A stretch of DNA of 64,000 bases from Streptomyces sp. RB17 (GCF_009604455.1 NZ_WEGL01000002.1:496001-560000), one strand, 5' to 3'. Shown: positions 46,935 through 56,387, counted from the stretch's first letter. The notes: a model not told the origin generated them from the sequence alone. A program made the numbers and translations.

Positions 46935-47999
46935 ATGCCCGCCAGCACGGTCAGGAAGCGCAGCAGGTCCCGGATCATCGGCGCGGTGGCACTGGCCGCC
47001 GGTGCCTCGCTCATGCTCGCCGCCTGCGGCAGCACCAAGGACACCGCGAGCGCGGGCGGTGGCGGCACCGGCAGGGTCGGCGTGATCCTGCCGCTGCTGA
47101 CCTCGCCGTTCTGGCAGTCGTACAACGACTACGTGCCCAAGATGGCCCAGTCCGAGGGCGTCCAGGTGCTGAAGACGGTCAACTCCAACAGCGACCCGTC
47201 GCAGCAGATCACCGACATCGACAACGAACTCAACCAGGGCGTCAAGGGGTTGGTCGTCGCCCCGCTGGACAGCGCCGCCGTCCAGGCCGGACTCGACCAG
47301 GCCGAGCGCAAGGGCGTCCCCGTGGTCGCCGTGGACGTCGCGCCCGACAAGGGCAAGGTCGCCATGGTGGTGCGCGCCGACAACGTGGCCTACGGCGAGA
47401 AGGCCTGCGACTACCTCGGACAGCACGTGAGCAGCGGCAAGGTCGTCCAGGTCATGGGCGACCTCGCCTCGGTCAACGGCCGCGACCGCTCCGAGGCCTT
47501 CCGGTCCTGCGTGAAGAAGAAGTACCCGAAGCTCAAGGTGCTGGAGATCCCCGCCAAGTGGGAGTCCGACACCGCTGCCGCCAAGCTGGACACCCTGCTG
47601 GGCGCCAATCCGGACATCAAGGGCATCTACCTGCAGGCGGGCGGTGTCTACCTCGCGCCGACCCTGCAGACCCTGAAGTCCAAGAACATGCTCAAGCCGG
47701 CCGGGCAGAAGGGCCACATCGCGATCGTCTCCAACGACGGCATCCCCCAGGAGTACGACGCCATCCGCAAGGGCCAGATCGACGCCACGGTCTCCCAGCC
47801 CGCCGACGCCTACGCCAAGTACGGCCTGTACTACATCAAGGCGGCGATGGCCGGGAAGACGTTCAAGCCCGGCCCCACCGACCACGGCTCGGTGATCGTC
47901 AGGCTGCCCAGCGGCATCCTGGAGGACCAGTTGCCCGCGCCGTTGGTCACCAAGGCCAACGTCGACGACCCCAAGCTGTGGGGCAACACGGTCAAATGA
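46935..47999 (+). CDS. RbsB-like sugar-binding lipoprotein, probably for L-fucose
   Basis: 354 aa. Signal peptide with lipobox (LAAGASLMLAACGS). The type-I periplasmic binding fold is clear: GVILPLLTSPFWQSYNDYVP, LVVAPLDSAAVQAGLDQAER, GVPVVAVDVAPDKGKVAMVV, GDLASVNGRDRSEAFRSCVK and IVSNDGIPQEYDAIRKGQID. It delivers a monosaccharide to the ABC transporter encoded next. L-fucose is inferred from the downstream catabolic genes. GAGGAG lies 8 nt before ATG 46935; the stop overlaps the ATPase start (ATGA). Confidence 0.93.
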   Translation: MPASTVRKRSRSRIIGAVALAAGASLMLAACGSTKDTASAGGGGTGRVGVILPLLTSPFWQSYNDYVPKMAQSEGVQVLKTVNSNSDPSQQITDIDNELNQGVKGLVVAPLDSAAVQAGLDQAERKGVPVVAVDVAPDKGKVAMVVRADNVAYGEKACDYLGQHVSSGKVVQVMGDLASVNGRDRSEAFRSCVKKKYPKLKVLEIPAKWESDTAAAKLDTLLGANPDIKGIYLQAGGVYLAPTLQTLKSKNMLKPAGQKGHIAIVSNDGIPQEYDAIRKGQIDATVSQPADAYAKYGLYYIKAAMAGKTFKPGPTDHGSVIVRLPSGILEDQLPAPLVTKANVDDPKLWGNTVK

Positions 48000-49486
48000 G
48001 CACTCCGCTTGTGGAAGCCGAGGGTGTCGTCAAACGGTACGGCCCCACCGTCGCGCTCGCCGACGGCCGGCTCACCGTCCGGCCCGGCGAGTCCCACGCC
48101 CTGGTCGGCCGCAACGGCGCCGGCAAGTCCACCCTGGTCAACGTCCTCACCGGCCTCCAGGCCCCGGACGCGGGCACGGTCCGCTTCGACGGCGAGGCCG
48201 CGCCCCCGCTCGCCGACCGGGAGGCCTGGCGCCGCAGGGTCGCCTGCGTCTACCAGAAGCCCACGGTCGTCCCGGAGCTGACGGTCGCCGAGAACCTGTT
48301 CCTCAACCGGCAGCCGACCGGCCGCGGCGTCATTAGCTGGCGCCGGCTGCGCCGGCAGGCCGCCGAACTCCTCGACACCTGGGACGTGCACGTCGACCCC
48401 GAGGCGCGCACCGCCGACCTCCGGGTCGAGGACCGGCAAATGGTGGAGATCGCCCGCGCGTTGAGCTTCGGCGCCCGGTTCATCGTGCTCGACGAACCCA
48501 CCGCCCAGCTCGACAACCGCGAGATCGAGCGGCTCTTCACCCGCATGCGCTCGCTGCAGGACTCCGGCGTCACCTTCCTGTTCATCTCCCACCACCTCCA
48601 GGAGGTGTACGAGGTCTGCCAGACGGTCACCGTCCTGCGCGACGCCCGCTGGATCACCACCGCACCCGTCGCCGACCTGTCCAAGGCGGCGCTGGTGGAG
48701 GCCATGGCGGGGGAGTCGGTCGCCGAACAGGCCGTACCCGGCGGGGGAGTGGAGGACGGCGCCCCGGTCCTGCTGGAGGCGCACGGGCTCACCTCACCTG
48801 CGTACGAGAACGTCGACCTCATCGTCCGCCGCGGCGAGGTGGTCGGGCTCGCCGGCTCCAGCGGCAGCGGCAAGACCGAGCTGGCCGAGTCGTTCGCCGG
48901 ACTGCACACCCCGGCCGGCGGAACCGCTCGACTCGGCGGCGAACGGCTGCCGTTCGGAGACGTACGAGCCGCCCTGCGGGCCGGGGTCGGCTGTGTGCCG
49001 CGCGACCGGCACGAGCAGGGACTGGTGTCCGGCATGAGTATCGGCGACAACACCACGCTGAGCGTGCTGGACCGGATCGGGCGGTTCGGTTTCGTCGCCA
49101 CGGACAGCCGGCGCCGCTTCGCCGCCGAGCTGATCGACCGCCTCGACATCCACGCCGAGGGTCCCGACCAGCCCGTGTCCGACCTGTCGGGCGGCAACGC
49201 CCAGAAGGTCGTCATGGCCCGCGCCCTCGCCTCCGACCCCCGTCTGCTGATCCTGATCAACCCCACCGCCGGCGTCGACGTGAAGTCCAAGGAGTCGCTG
49301 CTCGCCCGCATGGACAGCGCCCGCGACGACGGCACCGCCGTCCTCGTCGTCTCCGACGAACTCGACGACCTGCGCCGCTGCGACCGCGTCCTCGTCCTCT
49401 TCCACGGCCGTGTCGTCGCCGAGCACCCGGCCGGCTGGCGCGACCACGAGCTCATCGCCTCCATCGAAGGAGTTGACCATGGCTGA
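47996..49486 (+). CDS. RbsA-like double ABC ATPase of the sugar importer
   Basis: 496 aa with two ABC domains. NBD1: Walker A GRNGAGKST near residue 42, weak signature RVEDRQMVEIARAL, intact Walker B FIVLDEPTAQLD. NBD2: Walker A GSSGSGKTE near residue 290, good signature LSGGNAQKVVMARAL, but the Walker B LLILINPTAGVD lacks both the Asp and the catalytic Glu. The two defects fall in the same composite site, leaving one competent site (NBD1 Walker A/B with the NBD2 signature). It energises import of the sugar bound by the preceding lipoprotein. The start overlaps the lipoprotein stop and the end overlaps the permease by 8 nt. Confidence 0.93.
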   Translation: MSTPLVEAEGVVKRYGPTVALADGRLTVRPGESHALVGRNGAGKSTLVNVLTGLQAPDAGTVRFDGEAAPPLADREAWRRRVACVYQKPTVVPELTVAENLFLNRQPTGRGVISWRRLRRQAAELLDTWDVHVDPEARTADLRVEDRQMVEIARALSFGARFIVLDEPTAQLDNREIERLFTRMRSLQDSGVTFLFISHHLQEVYEVCQTVTVLRDARWITTAPVADLSKAALVEAMAGESVAEQAVPGGGVEDGAPVLLEAHGLTSPAYENVDLIVRRGEVVGLAGSSGSGKTELAESFAGLHTPAGGTARLGGERLPFGDVRAALRAGVGCVPRDRHEQGLVSGMSIGDNTTLSVLDRIGRFGFVATDSRRRFAAELIDRLDIHAEGPDQPVSDLSGGNAQKVVMARALASDPRLLILINPTAGVDVKSKESLLARMDSARDDGTAVLVVSDELDDLRRCDRVLVLFHGRVVAEHPAGWRDHELIASIEGVDHG

Positions 49487-50507
49487 CACCCGGGCCGCCC
49501 CGCCGCTCGCACCCCTCGAGACCCCGGACGCCCGCTCGGCCAGGACCGTCCTGCTCCGCCGCGCCCGTGAACTCGCCCTGGTTCCGGCCCTGTTGCTGCT
49601 CATGGTGCTCGGTGCGGTGGTCAACGACTCGTTCCTGACCGAGCGGAACCTGATCTCGATCCTCGGTGCCTCCGCCGCGCTCGCGATGGTCGTGCTCGCC
49701 GAGGCCCTCGTGCTGATCACCGGCAAGTTCGACCTGTCCCTGGAGTCGGTGGTCGGGATCGCGCCGGCCGTCGGCGCCCTGCTGGTGCTGCCCGCGAGCC
49801 AGTCCGGCTGGGGCACCGAATTCCCTGCCGGGCTCGCCCTGCTCGCGATCCCCGTGGTCGGCGCGGTCATCGGCGCCTTCAACGGCGTCCTCGTCGTCAA
49901 GTTCCGGCTCAACGCGTTCATCGTGACGCTCGCGATGCTCATCGTGCTGCGCGGCCTGCTGGTCGGCGCCACCAAGGGCAAGACCCTCTTCGGCATGCCC
50001 GACAGCTTCTACTCCCTGGCCACCACCACCTTCCTCAACGTACCGCTGTCGGTGTGGCTCGCCGCGGTCGCCTTCGCCGTCGCCGGGTTCGTGCTGAAGT
50101 ACCACCGCACGGGCCGCGCCCTGTACGCGATCGGCGGCAACGCGGACGCCGCCCGCGCGGCCGGTGTCCGCGTCGACCGGGTCATGCTCGGCGTGTACGT
50201 CGTCGCGGGCGTCCTCGCGTCGCTCGGCGGCCTGCTGCAGACCGGGTACGTCGGAGCGATCAGCGCCAACCAGGGCCAGAACATGATCTTCACCGTGTTC
50301 GCGGCCGCGGTGATCGGCGGCATCAGCCTGGACGGAGGCAAGGGCACCATGTTCGGCGCCCTGACCGGTGTCCTGCTCCTGGGCGTCGTACAGAACCTGC
50401 TCACCCTCGCCCAGGTCCCGTCGTTCTGGATCCAGGCCATCTACGGCGGGATCATCCTCGTCGCCCTCGTGATCGCGCGCGTGACGACGGGCCGCGCCCA
50501 GGACTGA
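49479..50507 (+). CDS. RbsC-like sugar ABC transporter permease
   Basis: 342 aa. Eight to ten hydrophobic segments (LALVPALLLLMVLGAVVNDS, LAMVVLAEALVLITG) and the branched-chain/ribose permease pattern FNGVLVVKFRLNAFIVTLAM, GRALYAIGGNADAARAAGVR and FAAAVIGGISLDGGKGTMFG. It forms the membrane channel with the double ATPase, whose end it overlaps by 8 nt. Confidence 0.93.
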   Translation: MADTRAAPPLAPLETPDARSARTVLLRRARELALVPALLLLMVLGAVVNDSFLTERNLISILGASAALAMVVLAEALVLITGKFDLSLESVVGIAPAVGALLVLPASQSGWGTEFPAGLALLAIPVVGAVIGAFNGVLVVKFRLNAFIVTLAMLIVLRGLLVGATKGKTLFGMPDSFYSLATTTFLNVPLSVWLAAVAFAVAGFVLKYHRTGRALYAIGGNADAARAAGVRVDRVMLGVYVVAGVLASLGGLLQTGYVGAISANQGQNMIFTVFAAAVIGGISLDGGKGTMFGALTGVLLLGVVQNLLTLAQVPSFWIQAIYGGIILVALVIARVTTGRAQD

Positions 50508-50543
50508 CCGGCCGTCACGTACCCGACCACCGAAAGGACTTCA

Positions 50544-51884
50544 GTGTCCCAGGCCCCCGCCCGCGTCACCGCGGTCGACACCCACGACATCCGTTTCCCC
50601 ACCTCGCGCGAGCTGGACGGCTCCGACGCGATGAATCCGGACCCCGACTACTCGGCGGCCTACGTGGTGCTGCGCACCGACGCCGCCGACGGACACGAGG
50701 GGCACGGGTTCGTCTTCACCATCGGGCGGGGCAACGACGTCCAGGTCGCCGCGATCGACGCGCTCAGGGACCATGTGCTCGGCCGTGACGTGGCCGAGCT
50801 GTGCGCCGACCCCGGCTCGCTCTTCCGGGACCTGATCGGCGACAGCCAGCTGCGCTGGCTCGGCCCCGAGAAGGGCGTGATGCACATGGCGGTCGGGGCC
50901 GTCGTCAACGCCGTATGGGACCTCGCCGCCCGCCGGGCCGGAAAGCCGCTGTGGCAGCTGCTCGCCGACGCCGAGCCCGAGTGGCTGGTGCGCCAGATCG
51001 ACTTCCGGTACATCGCGGACGCGCTCACTCCACAGGAGGCTCTGGACCTGCTGAGGCGCGGGAGAGCGGGCGCCGAAGAGCGCCGGGCAGGGCTGCTGGA
51101 GCGCGGCTACCCCGCCTACACCACCTCCCCGGGCTGGCTGGGCTACGACGACGACAAGCTGACCCGGCTCGCCGCACAGGCCGTCGCCGACGGCTTCACG
51201 CAGATCAAGCTGAAGGTCGGCGCCGACCTCGACGACGACATCCGGCGCTGCCGGGTCGCCCGCGCGGTCGTCGGACCGGACATCCGGCTCGCCGTCGACG
51301 CCAACCAGCGCTGGAACGTGGACGAGGCGATCCGTTGGACCAAGGCCCTCGCCGAGTTCGACCCGTACTGGATCGAGGAGCCCACCAGCCCCGACGACGT
51401 CCTCGGCCACGCCGCCATCCGCCGCGCGGTGGCCCCGGTGAAGGTCGCCACCGGCGAGCACGTGCACAACCGGATCATGTTCAAGCAGCTCCTCCAGGCG
51501 GGCGCCCTCGACATCGTCCAGATCGACGCGGCCCGCGTCGCCGGCGTCAACGAGAACCTCGCCATCCTGCTGCTCGCCGCCCGGTTCGGCGTCCCGGTCT
51601 GCCCGCACGCGGGCGGCGTCGGCCTGTGCGAACTCGTCCAGCACCTGTCGATGTTCGACTACCTGGCCGTCTCGGGCACCACCGAGGACCGGGTCGTCGA
51701 GTACGTCGACCACCTGCACGAGCACTTCGTCACCCCGGTCGTCATCCGCGACGGCCACTACACCGCACCCACTGCGCCCGGCTTCTCCGCCGCCCTGCGC
51801 CCGGAGGCGATCGCGCGGTACACCTTCCCCGGTGGCACCTACTGGGCCGCCGATCCCGAGACCCAGAAGGGACAGGCCGTATGA
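50544..51884 (+). CDS. L-fuconate dehydratase (enolase superfamily)
   Basis: 446 aa. It dehydrates L-fuconate to 2-keto-3-deoxy-L-fuconate. The N-terminal capping domain carries the diagnostic [20 protein letters not shown]. The barrel has [14 protein letters not shown] (catalytic Lys pair), metal ligands in [26 protein letters not shown] and [13 protein letters not shown], and the catalytic His in [16 protein letters not shown]. Resemblance to bacterial fuconate dehydratases and human ENOSF1 is strong. GTG 50544 follows AAAGGA. The SDR start overlaps the stop codon. Confidence 0.93.
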   Translation: MSQAPARVTAVDTHDIRFPTSRELDGSDAMNPDPDYSAAYVVLRTDAADGHEGHGFVFTIGRGNDVQVAAIDALRDHVLGRDVAELCADPGSLFRDLIGDSQLRWLGPEKGVMHMAVGAVVNAVWDLAARRAGKPLWQLLADAEPEWLVRQIDFRYIADALTPQEALDLLRRGRAGAEERRAGLLERGYPAYTTSPGWLGYDDDKLTRLAAQAVADGFTQIKLKVGADLDDDIRRCRVARAVVGPDIRLAVDANQRWNVDEAIRWTKALAEFDPYWIEEPTSPDDVLGHAAIRRAVAPVKVATGEHVHNRIMFKQLLQAGALDIVQIDAARVAGVNENLAILLLAARFGVPVCPHAGGVGLCELVQHLSMFDYLAVSGTTEDRVVEYVDHLHEHFVTPVVIRDGHYTAPTAPGFSAALRPEAIARYTFPGGTYWAADPETQKGQAV

Positions 51885-52636
51885 GCGACTTCGAGGGTCT
51901 GAAGGCCCTGGTCACCGGTGGGGCGTCCGGCATCGGCCGGGCCACCGCCGAGCTGCTCGCCGCCCGCGGCGCCCGGGTCGCCGTCCTCGACCGGGACCCG
52001 GCGGACGTCGACAAGCCGCTCCTCGCCCACCGCGCCGATGTCACCGACGACGCCTCGGTCCGCGCGGCCGTCGAGCGGGCGGCAGAGGACCTCGGCGGCC
52101 TGGACGTGCTGGTCAACAACGCCGGGATCGGCGCCCAGGGCACGGTCGAGGACAACGACGACGCCGAGTGGCGGCACGTCTTCGACGTCAACGTCCTCGG
52201 CATGGTCCGCACCGCCCGTGCCGCCCTGCCGCACCTGCGCCGGTCCACGCACGCGGCGATCGTCAACACCTGCTCCATCGCGGCCACCGCCGGACTGCCC
52301 CAACGCGCCCTCTACAGCGCCACCAAGGGCGCCGTGTACTCCCTGACCCTCGCCATGGCCGCCGACCACGTCCGTGAGGGCATCCGCGTCAACTGCGTCA
52401 ACCCCGGTACGGCGGACACCCCGTGGATCGGCCGGCTGCTGGACGCCGCCCCCGACCCGGCCGCCGAGCGCGCCGCCCTTCAGGCCCGCCAGCCCACCGG
52501 GCGGCTGGTCTCCGCCGCCGAAGTCGCGGGCGCCATCGCCTACTTGGCGAGCCCTCTGTCCGGCGCCACCACCGGCACCGCCCTCGCCGTCGACGGCGGC
52601 ATGCAGGGCCTCAGGCTGCGTCCGGCGGGCCGGTGA
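51881..52636 (+). CDS. SDR dehydrogenase, probable 2-keto-3-deoxy-L-fuconate dehydrogenase
   Basis: 251 aa, classical [23 protein letters not shown] (NAD binding), [12 protein letters not shown], the catalytic Ser in [20 protein letters not shown] with the YSATK Tyr/Lys pair, and [16 protein letters not shown]. In non-phosphorylating fucose pathways an SDR oxidises 2-keto-3-deoxy-L-fuconate at C4. The role is inferred from position right after the dehydratase, with which it overlaps by 4 nt (ATGA). Confidence 0.88.
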   Translation: MSDFEGLKALVTGGASGIGRATAELLAARGARVAVLDRDPADVDKPLLAHRADVTDDASVRAAVERAAEDLGGLDVLVNNAGIGAQGTVEDNDDAEWRHVFDVNVLGMVRTARAALPHLRRSTHAAIVNTCSIAATAGLPQRALYSATKGAVYSLTLAMAADHVREGIRVNCVNPGTADTPWIGRLLDAAPDPAAERAALQARQPTGRLVSAAEVAGAIAYLASPLSGATTGTALAVDGGMQGLRLRPAGR

Positions 52637-53604
52637 CGAGGCTCGGCCGCAGCGGCGTCGAGGTCACCCCGCTCGGCTTCGGCGCCGCGACGCTCGGCAA
52701 CCTCTACCGCCCGGTGGCCGACGAGCAGGCGCGGGAGGCCGTACGGGCCGCCTGGCAGCGCGGCATCCGGTACTTCGACACCGCCCCGCACTACGGGCTC
52801 GGCCTGTCCGAACGCCGGCTCGGCGCCGCCCTGCGCGCATACGACCGCGCCCAGTACACCGTCTCCACCAAGGTCGGCCGCCGCCTCGAACCCACCGCCG
52901 GCACGGGCGACGACCTCGCGCACGGATTCGCCGTACCCGACACCCACCGCCGGGTGTGGGACTTCACCGCCGACGGCGTCCGCCGCACCCTGGAGGCGAG
53001 CCTGGAGCGCCTCGGCCTGGAACGCGTCGACATCGTCTACCTGCACGACCCCGACGATCACGCCGAGCAGGCCTTCCGCGAGGGCTACCCGGCCCTGGAG
53101 AAGCTGCGCGCCGAAGGCGTCGTCGGCGCGATCGGCGCGGGCATGAACCAGACCGGGATGCTCACCCGGTTCGTCCGCGACACCGATGTGGACGTGGTCC
53201 TGTGCGCGGGCCGCTACACCCTGCTCGACCAGGGCGCCGGCGCCGAACTGCTGCCCACGGCCGCCGAGCACGGAGTGTCGGTGGTGCTCGGCGGCGTCTT
53301 CAACTCGGGTCTGCTGGCGGACCCGACGCCCGAATCGACGTACGACTACGGCCGCGTCCCTCGGGAGTTGCTCGACCGGGTGCTGCGCATGAAGGCGGTC
53401 GCCGAGCGGCACGGCACCACCCTGCGCGCCGCCGCACTGGCCTTCGCCTCCGCCCACCCGGCCGTCGCCTCCGTCCTGCCCGGGCCCCGCTCGGCACCCG
53501 AAGTCCACGACTGCGCCGACCAGTTCGAGTCCCCCGTCCCGGCGGAGTTCTGGCACGAACTGCGGGAGTCCGGTCTGCTGCCCCGAGAGGAGGGCCCGTC
53601 ATGA
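52633..53604 (+). CDS. Aldo-keto reductase, probable L-fucose dehydrogenase
   Basis: 323 aa. AKR tetrad positions: Asp and Tyr in YFDTAPHYGLGLSERRLG, Lys in YTVSTKVGRRLEP, His in VDIVYLHDPDDHAEQA. The sequence type ([32 protein letters not shown]) is that of L-fucose / D-threo-aldose 1-dehydrogenases, which oxidise L-fucose to L-fuconolactone with NAD(P). GTG 52633 overlaps the SDR stop (GTGA). Confidence 0.9.
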   Translation: MTRLGRSGVEVTPLGFGAATLGNLYRPVADEQAREAVRAAWQRGIRYFDTAPHYGLGLSERRLGAALRAYDRAQYTVSTKVGRRLEPTAGTGDDLAHGFAVPDTHRRVWDFTADGVRRTLEASLERLGLERVDIVYLHDPDDHAEQAFREGYPALEKLRAEGVVGAIGAGMNQTGMLTRFVRDTDVDVVLCAGRYTLLDQGAGAELLPTAAEHGVSVVLGGVFNSGLLADPTPESTYDYGRVPRELLDRVLRMKAVAERHGTTLRAAALAFASAHPAVASVLPGPRSAPEVHDCADQFESPVPAEFWHELRESGLLPREEGPS

Positions 53605-53951
53605 CAGTCGCCCTGCACACCAAGGTCCGCTGCGACAGGATCGCCGCGTACGAGGCGGCCCACCGTGAGGTGCCGACGGAACTCACCGCCGCGATCCGTG
53701 CCGCCGGTGCCACCTCCTGGACCATCTGGCGGTGGCGGTCGCCCCGCGCGAGCGAAGCCGAGCGTGGGGGAGGCACGGATCTGTTCCCTCTGCTGGAGTG
53801 CGAGGACTACGGCCGCCTGCTCGCCGAACTGGAGCAGTTGCCGGTCAACGTGGCCTGGCAGGCCCGGATGGCCGAGCTGCTGGACGTCGTGCACGACTAC
53901 TCCGCGGGCGGCGCGGACGCCGGGCTGCCCGTCGTACGGGAGCTGCCGTGA
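53601..53951 (+). CDS. L-rhamnose/L-fucose mutarotase-like protein with an internal insertion
   Basis: 116 aa, RhaM-type (COG3254) mutarotase that interconverts alpha and beta anomers so the dehydrogenase gets its substrate. TKVRCDRIAAYEAAHREVPT, GATSWTIWR and DLFPLLECEDYGRLLAELEQ are the family landmarks, but SWTIWR and GTDLF are separated by about 13 extra residues (WRSPRASEAERGG). These are encoded by a palindromic Streptomyces-type repeat at 53742-53770 that keeps the frame. The insert falls in a loop next to the active-site Trp/His region, so activity may survive. ATG 53601 overlaps the AKR stop; the stop overlaps the lactonase start. Confidence 0.85.
   Translation: MTVALHTKVRCDRIAAYEAAHREVPTELTAAIRAAGATSWTIWRWRSPRASEAERGGGTDLFPLLECEDYGRLLAELEQLPVNVAWQARMAELLDVVHDYSAGGADAGLPVVRELP
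53742..53770. repeat. Palindromic repeat inserted in the mutarotase gene
   Basis: The segment from CCCCGCGCGAGCGAAGCC to GAGCGTGGGGG forms an imperfect hairpin (CCCC-CGC outer arm against GCG-GGGG, GAAGCC loop). From memory it matches a short palindromic element scattered through Streptomyces chromosomes, mainly between genes. Here it lies inside a coding region and adds about 13 codons without a frameshift. Confidence 0.7.
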
Positions 53952-54787
53952 CCGTCGACGCCCACCACCACGTCTGGGACCTCTCCGTCCGCGACCAGGA
54001 CTGGATCAAGGGGCCCGAACTCCAGCCGCTGCGCCGCACCTTCGGCCTCACCGACCTGGAGCCGGAGGCCCGCGCGGCCGGGGTGGACCGTACGGTCCTC
54101 GTCCAGACGGTCACCGTCGCCGAGGAGACGCCCGAGTTCCTCGCGCTCGCGGCCGGGCACGACCTCGTCGCCGGGGTCGTGGGCTGGACCGACCTCACCC
54201 GCCGCGGCATCGCCGACGAACTGTCCCGGCTGCGCGAACTCCCCGGAGGGACCTTCCTGAAGGGCATCCGGCACCAGGTCCAGGCCGAACAGGACCCGCG
54301 GTGGCTGTTGCGGAAGGATGTACGGCGCGGCCTCGCGGCCGTTGCGGCGGCGGGGCTCGTGTACGACCTGGTCGTGCTGCCCCACCAGCTCCCGGCCTGC
54401 GTCGAGGCCGCCGCGCGCCTGCCCCAACTCGCGTTCGTGCTCGACCACTTGGGCAAGCCGCCGATCGCCGCGGGAGAACGCGAACCCTGGGCGTCCGCCC
54501 TGCGCGCGCTCGCCGCCCTGCCCAACACCGTCGCCAAGCTCTCCGGCCTGGTCACCGAGGCCGACCCCGCCTCCTGGACGCCGGCCGACCTGCGGCCGTA
54601 CACGGACACGGCCCTGGAGGCCTTCGGTCCCGGCCGGCTGATGTTCGGCTCCGACTGGCCGGTGTGCACGCTCGCCGCGCCGTACCCGCGGGTCCTGGAC
54701 ACCACCCGCACGCTCACCGCCGAGCTGACCGCCGGCGAGCGCGAACAGATCTTCACGGGCACCGCGACCCGGGTCTACGGCCTGTGA
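53948..54787 (+). CDS. Amidohydrolase-2 family lactonase, probable L-fuconolactonase
   Basis: 279 aa. The metal-site start VDAHHHVWDLSVRDQDWIKG is the COG3618 signature. LKGIRHQVQAEQDPRWLLRK, AFVLDHLGKPPIAAGE and LMFGSDWPVCTLAAPY give the other metal and catalytic residues. It opens the fuconolactone made by the AKR enzyme to L-fuconate, the substrate of the dehydratase. GTG 53948 overlaps the mutarotase stop (GTGA). Last gene of the operon. Confidence 0.92.
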   Translation: MTVDAHHHVWDLSVRDQDWIKGPELQPLRRTFGLTDLEPEARAAGVDRTVLVQTVTVAEETPEFLALAAGHDLVAGVVGWTDLTRRGIADELSRLRELPGGTFLKGIRHQVQAEQDPRWLLRKDVRRGLAAVAAAGLVYDLVVLPHQLPACVEAAARLPQLAFVLDHLGKPPIAAGEREPWASALRALAALPNTVAKLSGLVTEADPASWTPADLRPYTDTALEAFGPGRLMFGSDWPVCTLAAPYPRVLDTTRTLTAELTAGEREQIFTGTATRVYGL

Positions 54788-54836
54788 ACGGACTACCGCG
54801 CAGGTTCACCCGGAACCCTGCGTACCGTCGTTCCCG

Positions 54837-56258
54837 CTACGGCCGCTGCGCCACCTCGGCCAGCCTAATGGGCGGCAGGTACTCGCGTACGAACGTCCGC
54901 TCCCAGCAGGCGCCCGACTCCCGCAGCTCCCGCCAGGTGGTGTAGCGATAACGGAAGAGGCGGGCACGGACATACCGCGGTGGGGTGTCCGGTGGGAAGG
55001 GCGAGCGGCGCAGCAGGCGCAGGGTGTCGCGGTCGTTCTCCAGCAGGCGTTCCACCAGACCGCCGAACCATTCACCGGCATAGGCCGGGGACAGCGCCGC
55101 GAACCACATCAGCCAGTCCAGGCGCAGATGGTAGGGGGCGAACTGGCGCGGCCAGTGCCGGGTGTCGCCGGGCTTGCCGCGGAACTCGTACTCCCGCCAC
55201 TCCGAGTCCTCGCGGGGTGTGTCGTCCAGCGTGCCCTCGACCACGACCTCGTAGCGGACCCGGCTGACGCTGCCGAAGGCGCCGTAGGTGTTCACCAGGT
55301 GCAGCGGGTCGAAGGAGCGGTTCATCACCTGGCGGCGGGAGATCATGTTGACCACCGGGCGGTAGCTGAGGAAGAGCAGCAGCGCGGCGAGAGCGAGCAC
55401 CAGGACCTCGTACCACAGCGGCGCTGCGGGCACCGACGGCGCGGACCCGGGAATCCGCAGCGCGGACAGGGCCAGCACGATGGTGATCCAGTTCAGCCAC
55501 GAGAAGTTGCCGGACAGCACCAGCCACAACTGGGTGACGGTCATCAGCGCGGCGGCGGCCGAGGCGATCGGCTGCGGGGTGAACAGCAGCACCGGCACGA
55601 CCAGTTGGGTCAGGTGGTTCGCGGCCACCTCGACCCGGTGCAGCGGCTTCGGCAGATGGTGGAAGAACCAGCTCAGCGGGCCCGGCATGGGCTGGGTCTC
55701 GTGGTGGTAGTCGAGGCAGGTCAGCTTCCGCCAGCAGGCGTCGCCCCGCATCTTGATCAGCCCGGCGCCGAACTCCACCCGGAACAGGATCCAGCGCAGC
55801 AGGAACAGGACGACCAGGGGTGGCGCCACCTCGTCGTTGCCGAGGAACGCGGCCAGAAAGCCGGTCTCCAGCAGCAGCGACTCCCAGCCGAACGCGTACC
55901 ACGTCTGGCCCACGTTGACGATCGACAGATACAGCGCCCACGGCACCAGCCACAGCAGGATCCCGGCCCACAGCGGCAGCAGGGAGTCCGCGCCGGCTGT
56001 CAGTGCCGCCGACACCGCGCAGCCGGCCCACGCGCAGCCGGCGAAGAAGCGGTCGGAGTAACGCAGATGGAACAGACTCGGCGCCCGCTTGAAGGGGATC
56101 CGCGCCACGAACCGGGGGATCGGCAGCATGCCGCGCTCGCCCAGCAGTGCCCGGAACTGCAGGGCCGCCGTCAGGAACGCCACCAGGTACACGGCGGCCA
56201 GAGCCCGCTGGAAGACCAGCCGGGTCAGCCAGTAGTCGGGAGCGGTGAACCAGTTCAC
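54837..56258 (-). CDS. Lipase maturation factor family membrane protein
   Basis: 473 aa. About six to eight membrane helices (LVFQRALAAVYLVAFLTAAL, LLPLWAGILLWLVPWALYLS, LVVLFLLRWILFRVEFGAGL) precede a soluble C-terminal domain with DWLMWFAALSPAYAGEWFGG and RYRYTTWRELRESGACWERT. NVGQTWYAFGWESLLLETGF and GDACWRKLTCLDYHHETQPM are typical of LMF1-like proteins. Vertebrate LMF1 helps fold lipases in the ER; the bacterial role is unknown. GTG 56258 start. It converges with the fucose operon. Confidence 0.9.
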   Translation of the reverse strand: MNWFTAPDYWLTRLVFQRALAAVYLVAFLTAALQFRALLGERGMLPIPRFVARIPFKRAPSLFHLRYSDRFFAGCAWAGCAVSAALTAGADSLLPLWAGILLWLVPWALYLSIVNVGQTWYAFGWESLLLETGFLAAFLGNDEVAPPLVVLFLLRWILFRVEFGAGLIKMRGDACWRKLTCLDYHHETQPMPGPLSWFFHHLPKPLHRVEVAANHLTQLVVPVLLFTPQPIASAAAALMTVTQLWLVLSGNFSWLNWITIVLALSALRIPGSAPSVPAAPLWYEVLVLALAALLLFLSYRPVVNMISRRQVMNRSFDPLHLVNTYGAFGSVSRVRYEVVVEGTLDDTPREDSEWREYEFRGKPGDTRHWPRQFAPYHLRLDWLMWFAALSPAYAGEWFGGLVERLLENDRDTLRLLRRSPFPPDTPPRYVRARLFRYRYTTWRELRESGACWERTFVREYLPPIRLAEVAQRP

Positions 56259-56387
56259 GGCTCTGCGCCCTTCGTCGCGGCCAAACCGCCGGTGTCGTGT
56301 TCATCATGACCCGCCCCCGAGTTGCCAGCCAAACGGGTGCGATGCAAACAATGGGGAGAAATCACCCACAGTGATGCGGAGTGTACG

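Noticed and set aside
46069..54787. L-rhamnose rather than L-fucose operon
   Set aside because: The dehydratase carries the fuconate-dehydratase segment [17 protein letters not shown] and the AKR is of L-fucose dehydrogenase type; the mutarotase family alone is ambiguous.
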